NCBI RefSeq assembly: GCF_009756665.1
Contig: NZ_CP037953.1
Location: forward strand, 434,001-498,000
Reading direction: 5' to 3'
Length of the DNA: 64,000 bases
Origin: Permianibacter aggregans
Lineage (GTDB): Bacteria > Pseudomonadota > Gammaproteobacteria > Enterobacterales > Permianibacteraceae
The notes under the pieces are model-generated. The model worked only from the letters and a program-made list of their open reading frames with translations, was not told the origin of the DNA and searched no databases. This document shows positions 16,783 through 26,416 of this stretch, piece after piece. The number at the start of each line of letters is the position of its first letter. Position 1 is the stretch's first letter. Position numbers and translations under genes: made by a program.

Positions 16783-18015
16783 ATGTCGATGCGCAGCGCG
16801 CTGTTTCTGATCATGGCCGCCTTGTTAAGTTTGCTGATGGGCCTGCAATGGTGGCAACACCAACAGCAATCACAGCAACTGGCTGCGGCGTTGGCGCGCA
16901 CCAGTTTTTTGGTGACTCGCGATACCCTGGAAGCCGTGCTATTCAACCCGGTGCTGGAACCATACGGGCTGGCAAGTCCTGCACTGGAAATGCATTTGAT
17001 TGCTGATCAGCGTGGTCAGGTATTGCGTATTGCCAGTGCGGAAACAGTCACCGATATCCGCATCGATGATCAGGCCGTGCAACAACTGCTGGATCAAAGT
17101 ACTCGCCAGCGCAATCTCTGGACCATGTCGTTGATGTTCGCCGCGTTAATCGTGCTGGCTTTGCTCACGCATGGCATTACCCGTCCTTTGCAACGCTTGC
17201 GCAGTCGTGCTGCCGACGTCGCGCGCGGTGAATTGGGCGCGCAAATCGAACCGAGCCAGCATTTCATCACCGAGCTGACGCAAACCCACCGGGCATTCAA
17301 CGCCATGTCGAGTCAGCTGCAAACCTTGGCGGAAGAAAACGAAAAGCATCGGCAAACAAAAAACCTGCAGGAGTTCGTTGATATCGCCCGTAGCTTCGCC
17401 CATGCCTTGCGCAACCCATTGAACGCACTGGGTCTGGCCACTGATGAACTGACTGAAACGAATTTGGCGGATGATCGTCGGCAGCGTCTGCATCAAGTTT
17501 GTCAGCGCCAAATCGCCCATATCGATCACTGGGTCAAGGCAATGCTCGACGCCGGCCTTGCCCAGCACGATCAAACCGAGGCACATGAACCGCAGACCTT
17601 GCTGCAACAGGCCATCGCGGCAACCGGCATTGAAGCAGACCGCTTTCGTTTGCAGATTTCGGAAAACCTGCCAGCGCTGCACTGTCGACCGAAAGAAGTG
17701 ATCAATCTGTTTTCGGTACTACTGAGCAATGCCGTCGAAGCCAGTGATGCCGATGCGCCAATCGATATCTCACTGGACAGCAAAGACGACCTTTTACGAG
17801 TGACCATTCGTGATCAAGGCAAAGGCATTGAGCCAGCCATTCACGAGCGATTGTTTGAACCACACAACACCAGCAAAGCACAAGGCGCCGGTATGGGTTT
17901 GTATTTGAGTCGGCGCATGGCGCGCGGGCTCTATGATGGCGAGCTGGAAATCGTCAATAATGCTGAACGCGGCACTACCGCCATTCTGACGCTGAAATCC
18001 CGGAGCAGTACATGA
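16783..18015 (+). CDS. Sensor histidine kinase, NtrB-like
   Basis: A 410-aa inner-membrane kinase. A first membrane helix (about 5-22), an ~85-residue periplasmic segment and a second helix (about 112-130) precede a HAMP region, a helical linker rich in Gln/Glu, and a HisKA-type motif FAHALRNPLNAL with the phospho-acceptor His. The ATPase has N-box SNAVEAS, G1 DQGKGI and G2 GAGMGLYLS. The ligand sensed is unknown. The stop overlaps the start of the response regulator (18012), indicating translational coupling. Confidence 0.92.
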   Translation: MSMRSALFLIMAALLSLLMGLQWWQHQQQSQQLAAALARTSFLVTRDTLEAVLFNPVLEPYGLASPALEMHLIADQRGQVLRIASAETVTDIRIDDQAVQQLLDQSTRQRNLWTMSLMFAALIVLALLTHGITRPLQRLRSRAADVARGELGAQIEPSQHFITELTQTHRAFNAMSSQLQTLAEENEKHRQTKNLQEFVDIARSFAHALRNPLNALGLATDELTETNLADDRRQRLHQVCQRQIAHIDHWVKAMLDAGLAQHDQTEAHEPQTLLQQAIAATGIEADRFRLQISENLPALHCRPKEVINLFSVLLSNAVEASDADAPIDISLDSKDDLLRVTIRDQGKGIEPAIHERLFEPHNTSKAQGAGMGLYLSRRMARGLYDGELEIVNNAERGTTAILTLKSRSST

Positions 18016-19400
18016 CCACCGGCCCTCGCCTGTTGCTGATAGAAGACGAAAGCGATCAACGCCAGTTACTGCAGGAATTGCTGACACTGGCCGATTATCG
18101 GGTTGATGCCTGCGCCGATTTGCAACAGGCCAGCGACTGTCTGGCAAAACAGGTTTACGATTTGATTTTAAGTGACTGGAAACTGCAAACCGGCGACGGC
18201 CTGGCGTTTTTTCGCGAACAGATTCAGCACAAACAAGACTGTGCCTTCATTCTGATGACCGCCTACGGTGATGTCAGCCACGCGATGCAATGCTTGCGAA
18301 TTGGTCTTGATGATTACCTGATCAAACCATTCAACAAACAGCAATTACTGTTCGCTTTGGCGCGCAGCCTGCAACACCGGCAATTGCAGCAGGAAAACTC
18401 ACGCCTGCATGCCGATATCAGTCAACGCCATCAATTGGTCGATTTGATTGGCGCGGCGCCAAGCATGCAGCAACTCTATCAGCGCCTGGACCGAATTGCC
18501 CGCAGCAGCGCCACGGTGCTCCTGAACGGTGAATCCGGAACCGGCAAGGAGCTGGCCGCACGCGCCATTCATCAGCTTTCTGCACGACGGGATAATCCGT
18601 TTGCCGTGCTCAATTGCGCAGCGATTCCGGAAACGCTGTTCGAAGCGGAATTGTTTGGCAGCGAAAAAGGCGCTTTTACCGGCGCCGATCGCAAACTGCC
18701 GGGTAAAGTCAGCGCCGCTGAAGGCGGCACGCTGTTCCTCGATGAGATCGGTGAACTGCCATTGAGCCTGCAACCGAAACTGCTGCGCTTGCTTCAGGAA
18801 TCCAGTTATCAAGCATTGGGTAGCAACAAGGAGTGTCGCGCCGATATTCGGGTGATTGCCGCGACCAATCGCGATTTGCAGGAAGAAGTAACACAAGGGC
18901 GATTCCGCGCCGATTTGTTTTACCGCTTGAATATCGTGCCGATTCGCTTACCGGCCTTGCGCGAACGTCAGGAAGATATTTTATTGCTGGCCCGCCATTT
19001 TCTGAAAACCTTCGCGGACAAACATCAAATACCGGCGCCAGTACTGTTACCCGATGCCATCAAGCGATTGGCTCAGCATCCGTTTGTCGGCAACGTTCGC
19101 GAGCTGCGCAATGTCATGGAGCGCTTGCTGCTGTTGCACGATGGTCATCGAGTCGACGCGTCCGCACTCGAACAGTACTTGCAGCTTGACCAGCAGAACA
19201 GCATATCGCTCGACTATCAGTTACCGGCCGTTGGTATCGATTGGGAACAACATGAGCGCAGCCTGCTGAAACAGGCACTGGAGCAGGCCGATTACAATCG
19301 TACCAAGGCAGCGCGTCTGCTAAGTCTCAGTTACAAGACCTTTATCTACCGACTGGAAAAACACCAGTTGATCCCGGCCGAAAAGTCCGATGAGCAATGA
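18012..19400 (+). CDS. NtrC-family sigma-54 response regulator
   Basis: A 462-aa activator with three domains. Receiver: D11-E12 acidic pocket, phospho-acceptor D55 in ILSDWKL, T in MTAYG and K in LIKPF. AAA+ domain: Walker A GESGTGKE, sigma-54 contact loop GAFTGA, Walker B GTLFLDEIGE. Fis-type helix-turn-helix: DYNRTKAARLLSLSYKTFIYRL at the C-terminus in two helices. Phosphorylation by the upstream kinase should let it open sigma-54 promoters; one lies 106 nt downstream at 19506-19521. Confidence 0.95.
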   Translation: MTTGPRLLLIEDESDQRQLLQELLTLADYRVDACADLQQASDCLAKQVYDLILSDWKLQTGDGLAFFREQIQHKQDCAFILMTAYGDVSHAMQCLRIGLDDYLIKPFNKQQLLFALARSLQHRQLQQENSRLHADISQRHQLVDLIGAAPSMQQLYQRLDRIARSSATVLLNGESGTGKELAARAIHQLSARRDNPFAVLNCAAIPETLFEAELFGSEKGAFTGADRKLPGKVSAAEGGTLFLDEIGELPLSLQPKLLRLLQESSYQALGSNKECRADIRVIAATNRDLQEEVTQGRFRADLFYRLNIVPIRLPALRERQEDILLLARHFLKTFADKHQIPAPVLLPDAIKRLAQHPFVGNVRELRNVMERLLLLHDGHRVDASALEQYLQLDQQNSISLDYQLPAVGIDWEQHERSLLKQALEQADYNRTKAARLLSLSYKTFIYRLEKHQLIPAEKSDEQ

Positions 19401-19413
19401 GTCCGGACGGAAT

Positions 19414-19453
19414 ATTTCCTGAAATGAGGAAATCGTTTTCCGAAATCGGGAAA
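19414..19453. promoter_or_regulatory. Two palindromic enhancer (UAS) sites
   Basis: Site 1 at 19414-19433 reads ATTTCC-TGAAATGA-GGAAAT; site 2 at 19437-19453 reads TTTCC-GAAATCG-GGAAA. They share TTTCC-x-GAAAT-xx-GGAAA and are centred 21-22 nt apart, about two helical turns, lying about 87 and 108 nt upstream of the expected start point. That is the position and form expected for binding of an NtrC-family dimer pair; the binding protein is an inference from proximity. Confidence 0.7.
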
Positions 19454-19505
19454 TTTCATCGAGAGAATGACATCAGCAGCGAGCAAAAACACCGGCCTTT
19501 GGCGC

Positions 19506-19521
19506 TGGCACAAGGCTTGCT
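19506..19521 (+). promoter_or_regulatory. Sigma-54 promoter (-24/-12)
   Basis: CTGGCAC-N5-TTGCT fits the RpoN consensus TGGCAC-N5-TTGCW at every fixed position. Start point expected near 19532, giving a leader of about 54 nt to the lipoprotein gene. Confidence 0.85.
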
Positions 19522-19585
19522 GATAGGGCTGGACACATGCGCCGGTTAACGCGCATGATTTTCTCAACCAATACTGGAGCATATT

Positions 19586-20227
19586 ATGCAACGTCTGCAC
19601 GCACTGATTTACGGAACACTGATCCTGCTGGCCGCCAATGGTTGCGCGACCGCTGATGCCAGTGCGCCGAAAGCTGAGCATCGTCAGGTCAAGGTGTACA
19701 TCAACAAAGAAGATAAATCACCGGCCAATGTCGACTTGACCGTCGATGGCGCCACGCATCAGTTTGAATTGCTCGAATTGAAAGAAGGCGAGTCACGCAC
19801 GGTGACGACCAAGGCCGGCAAGGATATTCAACTGCATCGCCGTGGCGACAAGATTGTTGTTGATATTGATGGCAAGGAAGTGCAGCTACCACGCACCGAT
19901 GGCCCGATGTCGGCCCGCTTTGCTCCACATGTTGGTCATGGCGACAGTGAGAGCATCATCATCACCGGCAAAAAGCTGACGCCGGAACAAGAGCAAAAAA
20001 TTGAACAGGCGATCAAAGCCGCCGGCATTGAAGCGCCCGTCAACTTCATCCATGGTGAACATCGTGTGCTGCGCATGCATAGAGGTGAAGCGCCCAAAGG
20101 TGCCCATGTTGAGAAAATCATCAGGATTGACAGCGACCTTGATGGTGAGATCGAAATAGAAGAAGAGTTCGCCGAGCCCGGTGAAAAGAAAGAAGTGAAA
20201 ATCATTAAAAAGAAAGTGGAGAAGTAA
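19586..20227 (+). CDS. Predicted lipoprotein, unknown function
   Basis: A 213-aa exported protein with a short signal peptide and lipobox LAANGC (modified Cys at 20). The mature part has a beta-rich stretch (HRQVKVYINKEDKSPANVDL), a central segment with SESIIITGKKLTPEQEQKIEQ, and a very charged tail with acidic EIEIEEEF followed by lysine-rich KKEVKIIKKK. I recognise no family. The position 2 after the Cys is Ala, which does not signal inner-membrane retention, so outer-membrane anchoring is likely. GGAG lies 8 nt before ATG. The sigma-54 promoter and UAS make it the likely target of the adjacent two-component system. Confidence 0.8.
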   Translation: MQRLHALIYGTLILLAANGCATADASAPKAEHRQVKVYINKEDKSPANVDLTVDGATHQFELLELKEGESRTVTTKAGKDIQLHRRGDKIVVDIDGKEVQLPRTDGPMSARFAPHVGHGDSESIIITGKKLTPEQEQKIEQAIKAAGIEAPVNFIHGEHRVLRMHRGEAPKGAHVEKIIRIDSDLDGEIEIEEEFAEPGEKKEVKIIKKKVEK

Positions 20228-20235
20228 CCACTTGG

Positions 20236-20268
20236 CAATCGCCGAAGACGTTACATCTTCGGCGATTG
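20236..20268. terminator. Long hairpin between convergent genes
   Basis: Perfect 13-bp stem CAATCGCCGAAGA / TCTTCGGCGATTG with a 7-nt loop, centred between the lipoprotein gene and the convergent 20290-23538 gene. No T tract follows on either strand, so it may block or stabilise 3' ends rather than act as a classic intrinsic terminator. Confidence 0.5.
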
Positions 20269-20289
20269 GCTGAACAGCTACCGCTCAGT

Positions 20290-23200
20290 TCAGCGTCGAG
20301 GCCAGATGCTGAGAAAATCCACCGGCAAGGTAATCGAACTGGCAATCGACAACCACTCCTGCTCTACCCCTTCCCGAATCATCTGACGCTGGGTTTGCAT
20401 CCGCGCCGTCAACGAGCCGCCTTCCTCGACATAGAATCCGAACCAGCAATTGCGTCCGAAATGTTTGGCAAGGAATAAGGCTTCTTCGGCCATCGTGATC
20501 GAGTTTTGCCAGTCACCGGGCTCGCTGTCATTCATGCAGAGCGGCCACGTGGCAAAACCAATCGAGCAGGTCAAATCGACGGTCTTGCGATCAGAAAGCA
20601 TAAAAGCATGCTGCAGTACCCGAGCTTTAATTCGTTCGCAGAGCATTTTTACTTCGTTGATCGATTCGACATGGCAAACCAGCAAAAAGGTGCCGCCATG
20701 CCAACGCAGTACTTGATCATCATCTCGACAGGCAGCGGTCAGCAACTCGGCAAATTGCATCAGAATGCGATCGCCGCCGAGCAGACCGTGCAGTTCATTG
20801 AGCACAGAAAGGCCATCAATATCGACCAGCATCAAACCGCGTTGCCGGCTGGTCAACGCCAACTCAGTGAACAACGGTAACGCGAAGCGGCGTGAAGGCA
20901 AACCGGTCAGTGCATCGTGCTGTTGGGCATCGAGCAAACGCTGGCGCAACTCGGTCAGTTCTTGTTCCTGTTGCTGCATGGCATCGATCTGCAGTTGCTG
21001 GCTACGCTGCAAGGTTTCGCTTTGCTGTACCAACATCGTGGTTTGTTGCTGGGCCGTGCTGGCCTGCTCTCGCGCTTTACGTAAGGCGTGGCGATTGATG
21101 CGCCAGTAACTGAGCCACAGCATACCGCCGAGCACGACGATCGATGCAATGGCGACACCATAACTCATGTGTACCGACCAGAACGGCGAGCGCACGGTGA
21201 TATCGGTGAAATGGGTTTGCGCTGACCAGACCCCTTTGGCCGGCGCGCCCTGCACTTCCAGCCGATAACGCCCCGGTTCCAGACCGCTGAGTGTCACCGT
21301 GTTGGAGCGAACCAGATTAATCCATTGATCATGCAGACCAGCCACACGATAACGCAGCTGATTGCGTGACGGTTCGGAATAGTCGAGCACCGAATAATCG
21401 AATGACAACACTCGCACATCGGCATCGACAGCAATGGTTGCCCGCTCCGAACTACCAATCGGCAAAGGCAGCGCCTGATCGTATTGCCGAATACCGGTCA
21501 ACACCACCGGCGCGTTGGCGCGTGGCGGCGCCATGCGGCGCGGATGAAAACTGACGGCGCCATTGATCGAGCCAAACAATAATTCGCCGTCGGCACTCAA
21601 AAATGCCGCTCCCTGATTGAATTCATCGGTCGGCAAACCATTGCTGGATCGGTATTGCACCAGATAATTTTTTTCGCTGTTCTGGCGCAATAATCCGGTC
21701 GCTGTCGCCAACCAGACATCACCATCACTGCCGGGCAAAATGCCGTAGACCGACCCCATTGGCAGATTGTTGACGCGGGTATGGCGAGCAATCAGGTAAT
21801 CACCTTGCAGGCTGCGACGAAATATATTGAAGCCTTCCTGGGTGCCGACCCAGACATCACCATTGCTGCTCAGACGTATCGCGGTAACGGCCGTGCTCGA
21901 CAACGATGACGGATTATTTTTTTCGTGTTGATATAGCGTCATCTGTTCGCGATCGGTGGCGATGCGGACCACGCCGCCCTGACCGCCAATCCACAACTGG
22001 CCAGAATAATCTTCGGTAATGCCGACCACTTCGGTGCTGATCGTTTGATACGGTAATGGCAGCATCGCGCCGAAGCGTTGAAAGCGATAACGCCCTGGCG
22101 CTTCTTCGATCAAGCGATCCAGTCCGGCTTCGGTGCCCACCCATAATTGGCCGCTATGATCTTCATACAAGGTGCGGATATACGGATTGCTCAACGTGTT
22201 GATGTCATCCGGTTGCGGCAGAAATTGTTGCGCCTGACGCCGGTTTGGATCGAGTCGCAACAGACCTTCACCAAACACGCCAACCCAGAGCGCGCCATCC
22301 TTGTCTTCCAACAAGGCGGTGACCGTGGCATTCAATCCGTTGTTATCGATGCCAGGTAGCGGAAAATGCGCCAGCTCGCGGCCACGCTTGCGCACCAGGC
22401 CACTGCCGGCGAGACCAAACCACAAGTCATTATGACTGTCGCGCAATACCGCCAGCACGGTGTTGCTGTGCACGGTTTTCGGCAAGCGCCAAGGCGCCAG
22501 ATGCTGACGAAAACGGGCGTTGCGCGTGTCCCAGAAACTAACGCCACCAGCATAAGTGCCGAGCCAGATAATGCCCTGGGAATCGATATGCAGACTCATG
22601 ACATCGGATGCGCTCAGCGACGCGCTATTGGTGGCATCGCGGGTCAACAAGCAGACATCGTCTTCCTCAACAATCAGCACACCGTTGTCGGTGGCAATCC
22701 ACAAACGCTGATCATGATCTTCGAGCATCGCCTGCACTTTGCTGCTCGGCAACGGCAATGACCATTTCTCGAAACGAGCATCGGCGCCGATGGCGCTCTC
22801 AAACAGGCCAAATTGACTGGAAGCAATGATGCGTTTATTGTCCCTCAACGCCAGTGCTGAAACATTGGCCTCCGGTAACAGCACACCATCGAACCATTCA
22901 CCGTTGGCCAGATTGATGCGATGGATGCCTTTCGCCGTCGCCAGCCACAGCACGTGATGATCATCAATGGCCAGCGCCCGGATATGTTCATCGGCCAGAC
23001 GTTTACCGCCATCACCGACCCACACTATGGTCGTGCCCACTTTCGGATCGAACACATACAAGCCACGCGTCGTTCCCACCCAGACGCGATTGCTACCATC
23101 GGTGATCAGACTCAAGATATGAGCGTTCTGCCAAGGCTCAGCGATGGCCGGACGATAAAGCGAAGGATTGTCGGCATTGCGGGCAGCAAGCCCACGCGGC

Positions 23201-23538
23201 GTGCCAATCCAGACCGTGCCGTTCTGGCCATGAACCAGCACATTGATTTGATTATCGAGCAGCGCATTGCCGGTTTGCGATTCGCCGCGGCGCATGACTT
23301 GAAAAGCCGTGCCGTCATAGCGGTTCAAGCCTTCCTGGGTACCGAACCACAAATACCCCTGCCGGTCCTCGGTAATCGCCGTAACGACGCTCTGCGACAA
23401 ACCGTGTTCAAGGGAAAGACGTTGGAAATGCGGCGCCAGTCCACTATTACACTGGTTGGCGGAAGCCGGTGGGACGAGCAGCACACCGACAGTGAATAGC
23501 GACAGCACTAACGTCAGCGCACGACGTCGCCAACGCAT
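20290..23538 (-). CDS. Two-component-type propeller sensor with degenerate GGDEF domain
   Basis: An exported/membrane sensor of 1082 aa. After a signal peptide (ALTLVLSLFTVGVLLVPPASA) come many regulator-propeller repeats with the ITEDRQGYLWFGTQEGLNRY pattern (blades to about residue 690), a Y_Y_Y-type domain (LSFDYSVLDYSEPSRNQLRY), one transmembrane helix near 775-795 and a Gln-rich coiled coil. The C-terminal GGDEF fold has DALTGLPSRR and VDIDGLSVLNEL, but the catalytic motif reads RWHGGTFLL where RYGGDEFLL is expected. Diguanylate cyclase activity is therefore unlikely; it may bind nucleotide or signal through protein contacts. ATG at 23538 starts the signal peptide cleanly. Confidence 0.88.
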   Translation of the reverse strand: MRWRRRALTLVLSLFTVGVLLVPPASANQCNSGLAPHFQRLSLEHGLSQSVVTAITEDRQGYLWFGTQEGLNRYDGTAFQVMRRGESQTGNALLDNQINVLVHGQNGTVWIGTPRGLAARNADNPSLYRPAIAEPWQNAHILSLITDGSNRVWVGTTRGLYVFDPKVGTTIVWVGDGGKRLADEHIRALAIDDHHVLWLATAKGIHRINLANGEWFDGVLLPEANVSALALRDNKRIIASSQFGLFESAIGADARFEKWSLPLPSSKVQAMLEDHDQRLWIATDNGVLIVEEDDVCLLTRDATNSASLSASDVMSLHIDSQGIIWLGTYAGGVSFWDTRNARFRQHLAPWRLPKTVHSNTVLAVLRDSHNDLWFGLAGSGLVRKRGRELAHFPLPGIDNNGLNATVTALLEDKDGALWVGVFGEGLLRLDPNRRQAQQFLPQPDDINTLSNPYIRTLYEDHSGQLWVGTEAGLDRLIEEAPGRYRFQRFGAMLPLPYQTISTEVVGITEDYSGQLWIGGQGGVVRIATDREQMTLYQHEKNNPSSLSSTAVTAIRLSSNGDVWVGTQEGFNIFRRSLQGDYLIARHTRVNNLPMGSVYGILPGSDGDVWLATATGLLRQNSEKNYLVQYRSSNGLPTDEFNQGAAFLSADGELLFGSINGAVSFHPRRMAPPRANAPVVLTGIRQYDQALPLPIGSSERATIAVDADVRVLSFDYSVLDYSEPSRNQLRYRVAGLHDQWINLVRSNTVTLSGLEPGRYRLEVQGAPAKGVWSAQTHFTDITVRSPFWSVHMSYGVAIASIVVLGGMLWLSYWRINRHALRKAREQASTAQQQTTMLVQQSETLQRSQQLQIDAMQQQEQELTELRQRLLDAQQHDALTGLPSRRFALPLFTELALTSRQRGLMLVDIDGLSVLNELHGLLGGDRILMQFAELLTAACRDDDQVLRWHGGTFLLVCHVESINEVKMLCERIKARVLQHAFMLSDRKTVDLTCSIGFATWPLCMNDSEPGDWQNSITMAEEALFLAKHFGRNCWFGFYVEEGGSLTARMQTQRQMIREGVEQEWLSIASSITLPVDFLSIWPRR

Positions 23539-23655
23539 CGACAAGCTATTGCGGAAAGAACAGCACCAATCCATCGGGCAGGCCAGTGAAGAAAAAACGA
23601 CCGCTATGCTAACGAAACGCGCCGGGAAAATCAGTAAGCCGTCGCCAGAACGGGC

Positions 23656-24213
23656 TTATTGGCGTGGACGGATATCGCTGGCGAGCTCCGGACGAAATCC
23701 TTTCTTGTCCTGATAAAACGCCCGCAACGCGGCGAAATCCTGCTCGATATCACCGGACAGGTGCAACAGTGGGCCTAGGCCAAGTGTGCGCGTGGTAGTG
23801 TCAAGAAACGCCAATTGCAGCGGCACCCCGGCACCGACGGCGATGTGATAGAAACCGGTGCGCCAGTGATCGAGCTTGCTGCGGGTGCCTTCCGGTGCCA
23901 TCGCCAGCCACACCCGATCGTGTTCGGCGAACGTCGCGATCGAGGCTTGCACGACATTGTGCTTTTCGTGCCGAACCACCGGAATGCCACCGAGCGCGCG
24001 GAAAAACCAGCCGAACGGCCAGCGGAAAATCTGGTGCTTGCCGAGAAAATTGACGCGTGCGCCCGTGGACATTTTGAACAGGTACATCGTGATGAAGTCC
24101 CAGTTCGAGGTATGCGGCGCGAAAATCACCACACACTTTTGCACGTCTGGCAGTTCGCCCACCAACGTCCAACCGAAACGTCGCAGCAGCCAGGCAGAAA
24201 ATGTTTTCATCAT
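23656..24213 (-). CDS. 1-acylglycerol-3-phosphate acyltransferase family protein
   Basis: A 185-aa PlsC-fold acyltransferase. Catalytic H-x4-D is HTSNWD, and the phosphate-binding motif appears as PEGTRS. A G-G-I-P-V-V-R block sits between them as expected. Length is short for PlsC and resembles the YihG/'glycerol acyltransferase' group found in proteobacteria. The likely role is phospholipid or other membrane acylation; the acceptor is unknown. Start at ATG-ATG (24213) is taken because upstream residues look unconserved; no good Shine-Dalgarno is visible. Confidence 0.82.
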   Translation of the reverse strand: MMKTFSAWLLRRFGWTLVGELPDVQKCVVIFAPHTSNWDFITMYLFKMSTGARVNFLGKHQIFRWPFGWFFRALGGIPVVRHEKHNVVQASIATFAEHDRVWLAMAPEGTRSKLDHWRTGFYHIAVGAGVPLQLAFLDTTTRTLGLGPLLHLSGDIEQDFAALRAFYQDKKGFRPELASDIRPRQ

Positions 24214-24343
24214 GGTCGTTTTTTCAGAATTATCGTTCGTCCATGAGCCAGTGTAGAAGTTGGCTTGAAAATCAACACGCGGCAGTGCATCAGCCAGTGG
24301 TGATTGGTGAGGCACCCGTCAGGGTGCCGTTGAACTTCAGGTT

Positions 24344-25864
24344 TCAATCAGCGTTCTGCAGATCAATTAACGCCGCATCGTTCATCGATGAGGATTTTCC
24401 ACCAGATTTGGCCGAATCGCTGCGCTGATTTTCCAGCGCCTGCAGATACTGCTCATCGACATCGCCAGTGACGTAATGACCGTTGAAAACAGAGGTATCA
24501 AACTCACTGATATGCGGGTTACCTTCGCGGGCACAATCGATCAAATCATCCAGTGACTGGTAAATCAGCTTGTCGGCGCCAATCTCGGCGCATATCTCCT
24601 GCTCGCTACGGCCATGGGCCACCAGTTCGCTGGCGGCCGGCATATCAATACCGTAAACGTTCGGATAACGCACCGGCGGCGCCGCCGAAGCGAAATAAAC
24701 TTTCGTGGCGCCAGCATCGCGAGCCATCTGGATAATCTGTTGTGAGGTGGTGCCGCGCACAATCGAATCGTCTACCAGCAACACATTCTTGCCGGCAAAC
24801 TCCAGATCGATCGCGTTCAATTTGCTGCGCACCGATTTCTTGCGCATCTGCTGGGCTGGCATGATGAACGTGCGGCCGATGTAACGGTTCTTGACGAAGC
24901 CGTGGCGCAGCTTCAAACCCAACTCATTGGCAAGCTGCATCGCCGCCGTTGTTGACGTATCCGGAATCGGAATGACGACGTCGATATCGTGATCCGGCCA
25001 ATCGCGCTGGATTTGTGCGGCGAGTTTTTCGCCCATACGCAAACGGGCTTTGTAGACCGAAACATCGTCCATGATCGAATCCGGACGGGCCAGATAAACG
25101 TGTTCGAAAATGCACGGTGTATACACCGGATTGGTCGCACACTGTTGGTGATGGAACTCACCGTCGTGAGTGATATAAATCGCTTCACCGGGGTGAATAT
25201 CACGCACCCGAGTGTAACCGAGCACATCCAGCGCCACCGATTCGGAGGCGACCATGTATTCGATACCTTTGTCGGTTTCACGCTGACCGAATACGGCCGG
25301 ACGAATACCGTTCGGATCACGGAACGCCAGCAAACCAAAACCGGTGATCAGCGCGACCACGGCATACGCCCCTTTGCAGCGTTTATGCACGCGGGCGACG
25401 GCATTGAAAACATTGGCCGGCGTCAGCTTCAGGGTGTTTTCCACTTGCAGCTCATGCGCCAGCACGTTCAGCAACACTTCCGAGTCGGAGCGGGTGTTGA
25501 TATGGCGGCGATCGGTTTCGAACAATTCGCGTTTCAGTTGTTCGGAATTGGTCAGGTTGCCGTTATGTGCCAGCACGATGCCGTATGGCGAATTGACATA
25601 CAGCGGCTGCGCTTCCGCCGAGCTTGGGCTGCCGGCAGTGGGGTAACGGCAGTGGCCGATACCGATATTGCCCTGCAAACGCTCCATGTGCTCCTGACGG
25701 AACACATCGCGCACCATGCCATTGGCCTTGCGCAAGAACATCCGCCCGCCACTTTCGGTGACAATGCCGGCCGCGTCCTGACCACGATGTTGCAACACCG
25801 TCAGGCCATCATAAATGCTCTGATTGACCGGATATTTACCGACTATACCTACGATACCGCACAT
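24344..25864 (-). CDS. purF: Amidophosphoribosyltransferase PurF
   Basis: First committed enzyme of purine synthesis: PRPP and glutamine to 5-phosphoribosylamine. The N-terminal Ntn glutaminase begins MCGIVGIVG with Cys2 as nucleophile after Met removal. The phosphoribosyltransferase domain has the PRPP loop [14 protein letters not shown] (about 365-380). The protein has 506 aa, normal for the E. coli type. It starts 3 nt after cvpA and ends the accD-folC-dedD-cvpA-purF operon. Confidence 0.97.
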   Translation of the reverse strand: MCGIVGIVGKYPVNQSIYDGLTVLQHRGQDAAGIVTESGGRMFLRKANGMVRDVFRQEHMERLQGNIGIGHCRYPTAGSPSSAEAQPLYVNSPYGIVLAHNGNLTNSEQLKRELFETDRRHINTRSDSEVLLNVLAHELQVENTLKLTPANVFNAVARVHKRCKGAYAVVALITGFGLLAFRDPNGIRPAVFGQRETDKGIEYMVASESVALDVLGYTRVRDIHPGEAIYITHDGEFHHQQCATNPVYTPCIFEHVYLARPDSIMDDVSVYKARLRMGEKLAAQIQRDWPDHDIDVVIPIPDTSTTAAMQLANELGLKLRHGFVKNRYIGRTFIMPAQQMRKKSVRSKLNAIDLEFAGKNVLLVDDSIVRGTTSQQIIQMARDAGATKVYFASAAPPVRYPNVYGIDMPAASELVAHGRSEQEICAEIGADKLIYQSLDDLIDCAREGNPHISEFDTSVFNGHYVTGDVDEQYLQALENQRSDSAKSGGKSSSMNDAALIDLQNAD

Positions 25865-25867
25865 GAC

Positions 25868-26353
25868 TTAGGGAACTCCCGCGACTTGCTCGTTCCATGC
25901 ATCCAAGAACCAATCGCCCATGGTTTCCAGGGGCGCTACGAATTGCGAACGCTGCCACCAATCTTCCTCCGGAAAGCGGGTGAAGGTCTTGGCAACAATG
26001 ATCAGCAAAGCACACACGGCGACGCCGCGCAAAAATCCGAAAGCCATGCCAAGTGCCCGATCAGGCGCCGACAAGCCGGCCTTGTCGATCAACGACGACA
26101 TGGCCCAGGCAATCAGATAACAAATGAATAACACCACAAAGAAAATGATCAGCCAGGCCAATGCCCGGCGCAGCGCTTCAGAGGCGATGGTGTCAGCGAA
26201 ATAGGGTGCCAGCGACAGATGGAAAAAACGCGCGACAAAAAAGGCAACGACCCATCCAGCCAGCGACACGGCTTCACGCACAAAGCCTCGCCAAAGAGAG
26301 ATCAAGGCGGAAATCGCAATTGCTGCCAATATCGCCCAATCAATCCACTGCAC
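25868..26353 (-). CDS. cvpA: CvpA family membrane protein
   Basis: A 161-aa inner-membrane protein with four hydrophobic helices, starting (GTG)QWIDWAILAAIAIS, matching the family pattern VWIDYAIIA. CvpA is linked genetically to colicin V export and, more recently, to envelope stress tolerance; its biochemistry is unclear. The GTG at 26353 is preferred to the TTG two codons earlier because it aligns with known CvpA starts. Always adjacent to purF in this lineage. Confidence 0.9.
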   Translation of the reverse strand: MQWIDWAILAAIAISALISLWRGFVREAVSLAGWVVAFFVARFFHLSLAPYFADTIASEALRRALAWLIIFFVVLFICYLIAWAMSSLIDKAGLSAPDRALGMAFGFLRGVAVCALLIIVAKTFTRFPEEDWWQRSQFVAPLETMGDWFLDAWNEQVAGVP

Positions 26354-26416
26354 TATCAAAACCTGGATGGTCCGCTAGGGCGCGCATTGTACCCCATTGC
26401 CCTTCGCTGCGCAGCA

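Noticed and set aside
20236-20268. 13-bp perfect stem as an intrinsic terminator with certainty
   Set aside because: There is no T tract on either strand, so I kept it as a possible convergent-end hairpin at lower confidence.
24989-26131. 380-codon open frame on the plus strand
   Set aside because: Entirely antisense to purF and cvpA, which have clear family motifs; no ribosome site or recognised domain.
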